64,000 bases of DNA from Varanus komodoensis (taxonomy: Eukaryota; Chordata; Lepidosauria; Squamata; Varanidae): the NCBI RefSeq assembly GCF_004798865.1, contig NW_025336236.1:1496865-1560864 (forward strand), given 5' to 3'. Below, piece after piece: positions 60,610 through 64,000 of the stretch (position 1 is its first letter; each line of letters begins with the position of its first letter). The position numbers and the translations under genes are program-made. The notes under the pieces are model-generated. The model had not been told where the DNA came from. It saw only the letters and a program-made list of their open reading frames with translations, and ran no database searches.

Positions 60610-61010
60610 CAGGATTGGGAGGTTAACTCCAAGATGCATTTCAGTCTTGGTGTTTATTGAGTCAGTGATAAAGAACTACGTTCGGGCTATATGTCATTTC
60701 AGTCTCCCAATCTATGACGATCAAAATTTCCATTAATAACGTTATTACTATTTATTTATGTTAAGTTCGTAGTAGATAGAAAATCCACTGGAAACTGTGA
60801 TTAAAATAGATGACTACATTATCATAAAGATCAACAAAAATTACTGTAAAATGGATGAACAATTCATCAGCGCCACGGATTATAGTAACTTGCATATGCA
60901 CTAATGCAATGCTTTCAGCAATACAACATCTGCTCTTTTATTCGTGTTTTAGATGCAACACATTTATTTCGTGAGAAATTATACTACATTCATCCAAAAT
61001 AGTTAATAAT
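60610..61010. promoter_or_regulatory. CpG-retaining unique block, candidate conserved element
   Basis: About 400 bases of AT-rich, repeat-free DNA holding about nine CpGs (TACGTTCGGG, ATGACGATC, AACGTTATT, GTTCGTAG, CAGCGCCACGG, TTCGTGTTTT, TTTCGTGAG). That is more than expected for decayed AT-rich neutral DNA. It also has ATTAATAACGTTATTACT and CTTGCATATGCACTAATGCA, palindromic words typical of homeodomain and POU binding. Regulatory role inferred; no alignment was possible. Confidence 0.3.
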
Positions 61011-61534
61011 ATGAAACAGGAATACAAAACTATTTTTTTTGCCTTCATTATACTGACATTTGGGCTTGATTTATATTATTCTGCTGTAGAAAAAAAATCA
61101 AATACTGTATCTGATATGGCTTCTCACATGACCTGGTGGAAGTTTGTTTCCACTCCTGCCATCCTCTTTTTCCCCTGCCATCAGAATTTTACCTTACTGA
61201 GAGACCTTTGGTTCAGTCTTTCTCCTGGGGTGCAAAGGAACTCAGAAAAGAGGGGCAGAGTGAAGGCTAGGGAATGAGGATGAAATTTGGAAACCAGGAA
61301 AATATGCATAGCTACTAATCATAATGGTTAAAAGTCTAGCAAGTCTCCAAAGTATAAAGCTCTGATGCTTCATTCGGAAGTTGCTTTGGTCCTACTGGCA
61401 TCAGCAGTAAGCCTGCTCCACCTCAGGAACCAACAAACATGGAAGGAAGTGGCATGTTTCTGCCTGGGCTCCAGACTTTGTCCTCATCTGCTGCACATCT
61501 CTAAATGTGCACTGTCTATATTATTCATGCAAAA

Positions 61535-61680
61535 ACAATGATACATCTTGTGGCACCTTAAAGACTAACACATTTTATTATGTGATAAGTTTTCATGGAT
61601 CAGACTGCACTTCATCAGATGTACAATTCATCAGATTTGTTTTCATGGATCAGACTGCACTTCATCAGATGCTTGCAGAC
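61535..61680 (-). mobile_element. Penelope-like fragment with 33-bp direct repeats
   Basis: The phrase CTTGTGGCACCTTAAAGACT, then AACACATTTTATTATGTGAT, then TTTTCATGGATCAGACTGCA, then CTTCATCAGATG matches a repeat remembered from many reptile genomes ('GTGGCACCTTAAAGACTAACA..ACTTCATCAGATGCATGAAG'), probably of a Penelope/Neptune element. Two exact 33-bp copies lie at 61589-61621 and 61639-61671. The family is from memory and the strand uncertain. Confidence 0.4.
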
Positions 61681-61869
61681 TTTAGCTTTCTGGGAGTAGG
61701 AATTTAGGGATTCTTTGTCAATTTTCTTTTCAAGGGTTGAGTACTCACATCTGTGACTGAGCTTTATCCTCCAGAGTTCTGTGTTAACCAACTGAGAACT
61801 AAAGACAGGAATACTACATGACTTGGCTTTATCACTGAGCTCTACCCTTGCTCTGGCAGTGTAATCACT

Positions 61870-62150
61870 CTGGGAGTCTCTAAAGCATATGAGAATCTTT
61901 GGAATGCTCTCCTTGGGAAATATGTATGACCACTGCTTGGCTGACCTTCAAGAGGATTTGAAAGACTTAACTTAAATCTTACAGATCTGTTCTAGTCTGC
62001 TTTTGATTAATTTTAGCTTGATATACTTGCTATCTGCTGGTACTGCTGTTTTATTTGCAATATCTTATTTGCTCTTTTATTGAATTATGTACTGAATTTT
62101 ATTTTTAGAATTTGTTTAATTTTTTAAAATTAAATTGGAAGTCATTTAGT
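61870..62150 (+). mobile_element. L2-clade LINE 3' end, old
   Basis: ATCTTTGGAATGCTCTCCTT is the decayed LWNALP motif and is followed by 'FKRGLKTWLF'-like coding (CAAGAGGATTTGAAAGACTT) and an AT-rich 3' UTR. The final hairpin tail is not recognisable. Confidence 0.5.
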
Positions 62151-62407
62151 GAGAGTTTTTACTTTGAAGACTGAGCTATGAATCTAATAATTGTCTTCAT
62201 CTTAGTCTGGATCCCATGAAAGCCCAGGAGGCAAATCCCGCTAAGCTCACAAGTGCCTATTCTAGTTGTTTAAAGAAGCAGCAGTTGGGAGCCCAGTGCT
62301 TTCCCTATTGCCCTAGGCTCCAAAAACACCAGCCTCTTTTTTACAATGTAGATCTTTATTAGCACTTCATAACTAGAAAGACAATGCAGTCTTAAAAGCC
62401 ACTTAGC

Positions 62408-62698
62408 AAGCTGAACAATGTTGCTTGTTGCTAGTCCTGAAGTCCTGTCTGACCCGACCCATTGAGACCCCATGGACAACACTCCTCCAGGCCTTTCTGT
62501 CCTCCACCATCCCCCGGAGTCCACTCAAGCTCGCACCAACTGCTTCAGTGACTCCATCTAGCCACCTCATTCTCTGCCGACCCCTTCTTCTTTTGCCATC
62601 TATTGTTCCCAGCGTTAGGCTCTTCTCCAGTGAGCCCTTCCTTCTCATTAGGTGGTCAAAGTATTTGAGTTTCATCTTCAGGATCTAAGCTGAACAAT
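62408..62698. repeat. 12-bp target-site duplication around BovB
   Basis: AAGCTGAACAAT at 62408-62419 is repeated exactly at 62687-62698 and brackets the BovB copy. This defines both ends of the insertion to the base. Confidence 0.85.
62420..62686 (-). mobile_element. BovB (RTE) LINE 3' end with target-site duplications
   Basis: The minus-strand frame 62403-62675 is unbroken through the element. It reads MKLKYFDHLMRRKGSLEKSL at the start, then GKRRRGRQRMRWLDGVTEA, then DRKAWRSVVHGVS, the classic C-terminus of BovB (RTE) ORF ('LKYFGHIMRR..GRRRRGRQRMRWLDGIT..DREAWRAAVHGV'). The 3' end is GACAGGACTTCAGGACTAGC and AACAAGCAAC. Perfect 12-bp duplications AAGCTGAACAAT lie at 62408-62419 and 62687-62698. 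The 5' end is truncated. Intact coding and perfect duplications point to a fairly recent insertion. Confidence 0.9.
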
Positions 62699-62699
62699 A

Positions 62700-63595
62700 G
62701 ACTCTTCTTACTAAACAGTGAGTGAGTGTTGACTCCAGACTGGGAACTTCTCCCCAATCCTCCGTTTTATTCATGCTATAGGCTTCACCCGTAGGGTGGT
62801 TTTGCTGGTGGAGGGCTAGCCAGCAAAACCTACACAAGCCTGCTAGCTGGATAACTCCTCTGCCTCAGTGCCTTGTCACAGGGTCAGACCTGGGCAAGGC
62901 AATTATTCTCCTTCTCCTCTGTTCCAAACCAGGCCTGCTCTCATGGTCAGCCTAGGAAACTGCTCAAGGACCTTGATCGAGCTTCAAAAGATCCTGCCTC
63001 CCCTTGATCCTTCTGCCCTCCCATTGTCCCTTCCTTGGAGTCCTCTTCTTAGGAATCTGATAACACAGGCCCTTGGAAAGTCTATGAAGAGTGAGTCCCT
63101 GGGCCACTCTCTACATTTTCTCAAATACCAGGATGAAGCCAATTACAGATGACAGCATGGAAAAGATTGTGAGTAAAAAAAGAATCAGGGGAACCAGCAG
63201 AGCAGAAAGATGGACATAGTAGTAATTCCATAATGTAAATAAGGATTCAATACTTGGTTCCATGGCCTCAATGTACATAATCACCTGAACTGAGAGTCTA
63301 TGTCCCAGTCAAGGAATGGCAGGAATCTCTGCTGCCTCCATGCCTTACACCACCCATTTTCTCTTGATGGCAATTTTGGCCATCTAGATATAGTGAGGCA
63401 GAGGGCAAAAGGAGGTCTGGATGCTGATAGGAATCAGTCCTCAGACCCAGCCTTCTTCCTCCACACCACACAGTGTGGCCCCAGGCTCAGTTACAACCTG
63501 AGGAAGAATTATGGTTAGGGTTAGAATAGCAGTGTGTGTTGAATTAAATGTAATGATTAGGTCTATTGATAATTGATTTCATATATTATTATATA
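62700..63595. other. Unique DNA with a short stem-loop
   Basis: No gene is recognised. A perfect 11-bp stem with an 11-base loop is at 62798-62830. A short GGTTAGGGTTAG is at 63513-63524. Confidence 0.4.
62798..62830. repeat. Perfect 11-bp stem-loop
   Basis: GGTTTTGCTGG (62798-62808) pairs with CCAGCAAAACC (62820-62830) around an 11-base loop. No T-run or gene is nearby, so no terminator role is suggested. Confidence 0.75.
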
Positions 63596-63596
63596 T

Positions 63597-63905
63597 TTAG
63601 AAACAGAAACAAAGTGAGTCAGAAGGGGTTCCCGGGCCATCTAGTCTGACCCCAAGTTCCACTCTTTTCTTGAACAGCCTCACTGATGGGGCCTCAACCA
63701 CCTCCCTTGGAAGCCCATTCCATATCCTAGGGATCCTAACCATCAGGAAGTGTTTCCTGACATCCAACCTGATGCCTGGTTCCTTAAGCAATGCCCCACT
63801 GGAACACATCCTGTCCTTCACTGCAAGAAAGGACAGGTCATGGCCCTCCTCCCCATGACATCCCCTCACATACCTAAAAGTCGCTAAAAGATCCCTTCAA
63901 AGTTT
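63597..63905 (-). mobile_element. CR1-clade LINE 3' end
   Basis: Read in reverse: GGATGTCAGGAAACACTTCC, TGGTTAGGATCCCTAGG, ATATGGAATGGGCTTCCAAG, GGAGGTGGTTGAGGCCCCAT, AAAAGAGTGGAACTTGGGGT, CAGACTAGATGGCCCGGGAA. This is the CR1 3' coding/UTR transition ('LDVRKHFLMVRIPRIWNGLP' is readable, then 'FKKRVELGVRLDGP'). The 90-codon frame is nearly whole, so it is younger than the CR1 copies at 19215 and 44385. The tail (CTGACTCACTTTGTTTCTG) lacks the ATTCTATGATTC end and so marks another subfamily. Confidence 0.75.
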
Positions 63906-63918
63906 CCTGCAGCATTTC

Positions 63919-64000
63919 CAACCTGGTACCTTCCAGATGCGTTGAATTACAAATCATCATCCACAGCTAGCAGGGTGGCCCTGCTGGCTGGGGATGATGA
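63919..64000 (+). mobile_element. ACAACTCCCA palindromic repeat, cut by window end
   Basis: CCAACCTGGTACCTTCCAGA, then TGCGTTGAATTACAAATCAT, then CATCC form the decayed left arm, followed by CTGGCTGGGGATGATGA, the start of the right arm. The element continues beyond the window. Confidence 0.6.

Larger units (their letters stand above)
58870..61530. other. Unique DNA with repeat relics and an orphan frame
   Basis: Holds an alternating purine-pyrimidine tract (58997-59035), a decayed LINE tail (59375-59615), the orphan minus-strand frame (60196-60537) and a candidate regulatory block (60610-61010), each listed on its own. Nothing else is recognised. Confidence 0.4.

Noticed and set aside
62798-62830. 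Stem-loop as a transcription terminator or histone-type 3' end
   Set aside because: No T-run, no upstream gene, eukaryotic context.
63513-63524. GGTTAGGGTTAG as a telomere repeat
   Set aside because: Only two units, expected by chance in this much sequence.
1-64000. CRISPR arrays, operons, riboswitches or bacterial-type systems
   Set aside because: No spaced direct repeats of CRISPR type, no dense coding, and vertebrate retroelements throughout.

Overview
The window looks like non-coding nuclear DNA from a squamate reptile, most likely a lizard. It is AT-rich and dominated by decayed retroelements. The diagnostic mix is many L2-clade LINE fragments, CR1-clade LINE 3' ends, one BovB (RTE) LINE 3' end, tRNA-derived SINEs of the Sauria/Squam1 kind, and short palindromic repeats common in lizards and snakes. 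No mammalian L1 or Alu is seen. Family names come from remembered features of these families (RT motifs, tail motifs, Pol III boxes), not from a database search.

I find no host gene, rRNA gene, free-standing tRNA gene or CRISPR array. Open frames longer than 100 codons fall mostly in repeats or low-complexity DNA. The most protein-like unexplained frame is on the minus strand at 60196-60537 and stays unidentified. The window is best read as intergenic or deep intronic.

Layout: 3.1-6.2 kb holds two L2 copies, a (GA)n tract, a palindromic repeat and a CR1 tail. 6.5-6.75 kb has a regulatory-looking block with paired homeodomain-type sites. 7-13 kb has a SINE relic, an L2 piece ending in a 44-bp tandem array, and an L2 3' end. 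13-19 kb is mostly unique sequence with SINE relics. 19-20 kb has two CR1 3' ends. 23-24.6 kb has a GACTTG-rich stretch, an almost complete SINE and a long unique AT-rich block. 26-27.7 kb has a minus-strand L2 split by an LTR-like insertion. 30-31.3 kb has a minus L2 and a plus L2 tail that grades into (TAA)n. 32-39.5 kb has further L2 copies, including one that keeps endonuclease and C-terminal parts. 41.8-42.2 kb holds the freshest-looking L2. 44.4-46.4 kb is a 2-kb CR1 with a SINE nested inside. 47.6 kb has a degenerate telomere-like array. 48-51 kb has SINE and L2 relics. 54.6 kb has a three-part microsatellite. 58.6 kb has another SINE, 60.6-61.0 kb a CpG-retaining unique block, 61.5 kb a Penelope-like fragment, and 62.4-62.7 kb a BovB with perfect 12-bp target-site duplications. 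The window ends in a CR1 tail and the start of a palindromic repeat.

The elements do not form a pathway. What can be read is insertion history: SINE into CR1, LTR-like element into L2, BovB into unique DNA, and microsatellites growing from L2 tails. I see no convincing new biological system. The best leads are the BovB insertion, the possible enhancers, the orphan frame and the shared SINE/L2 tail.
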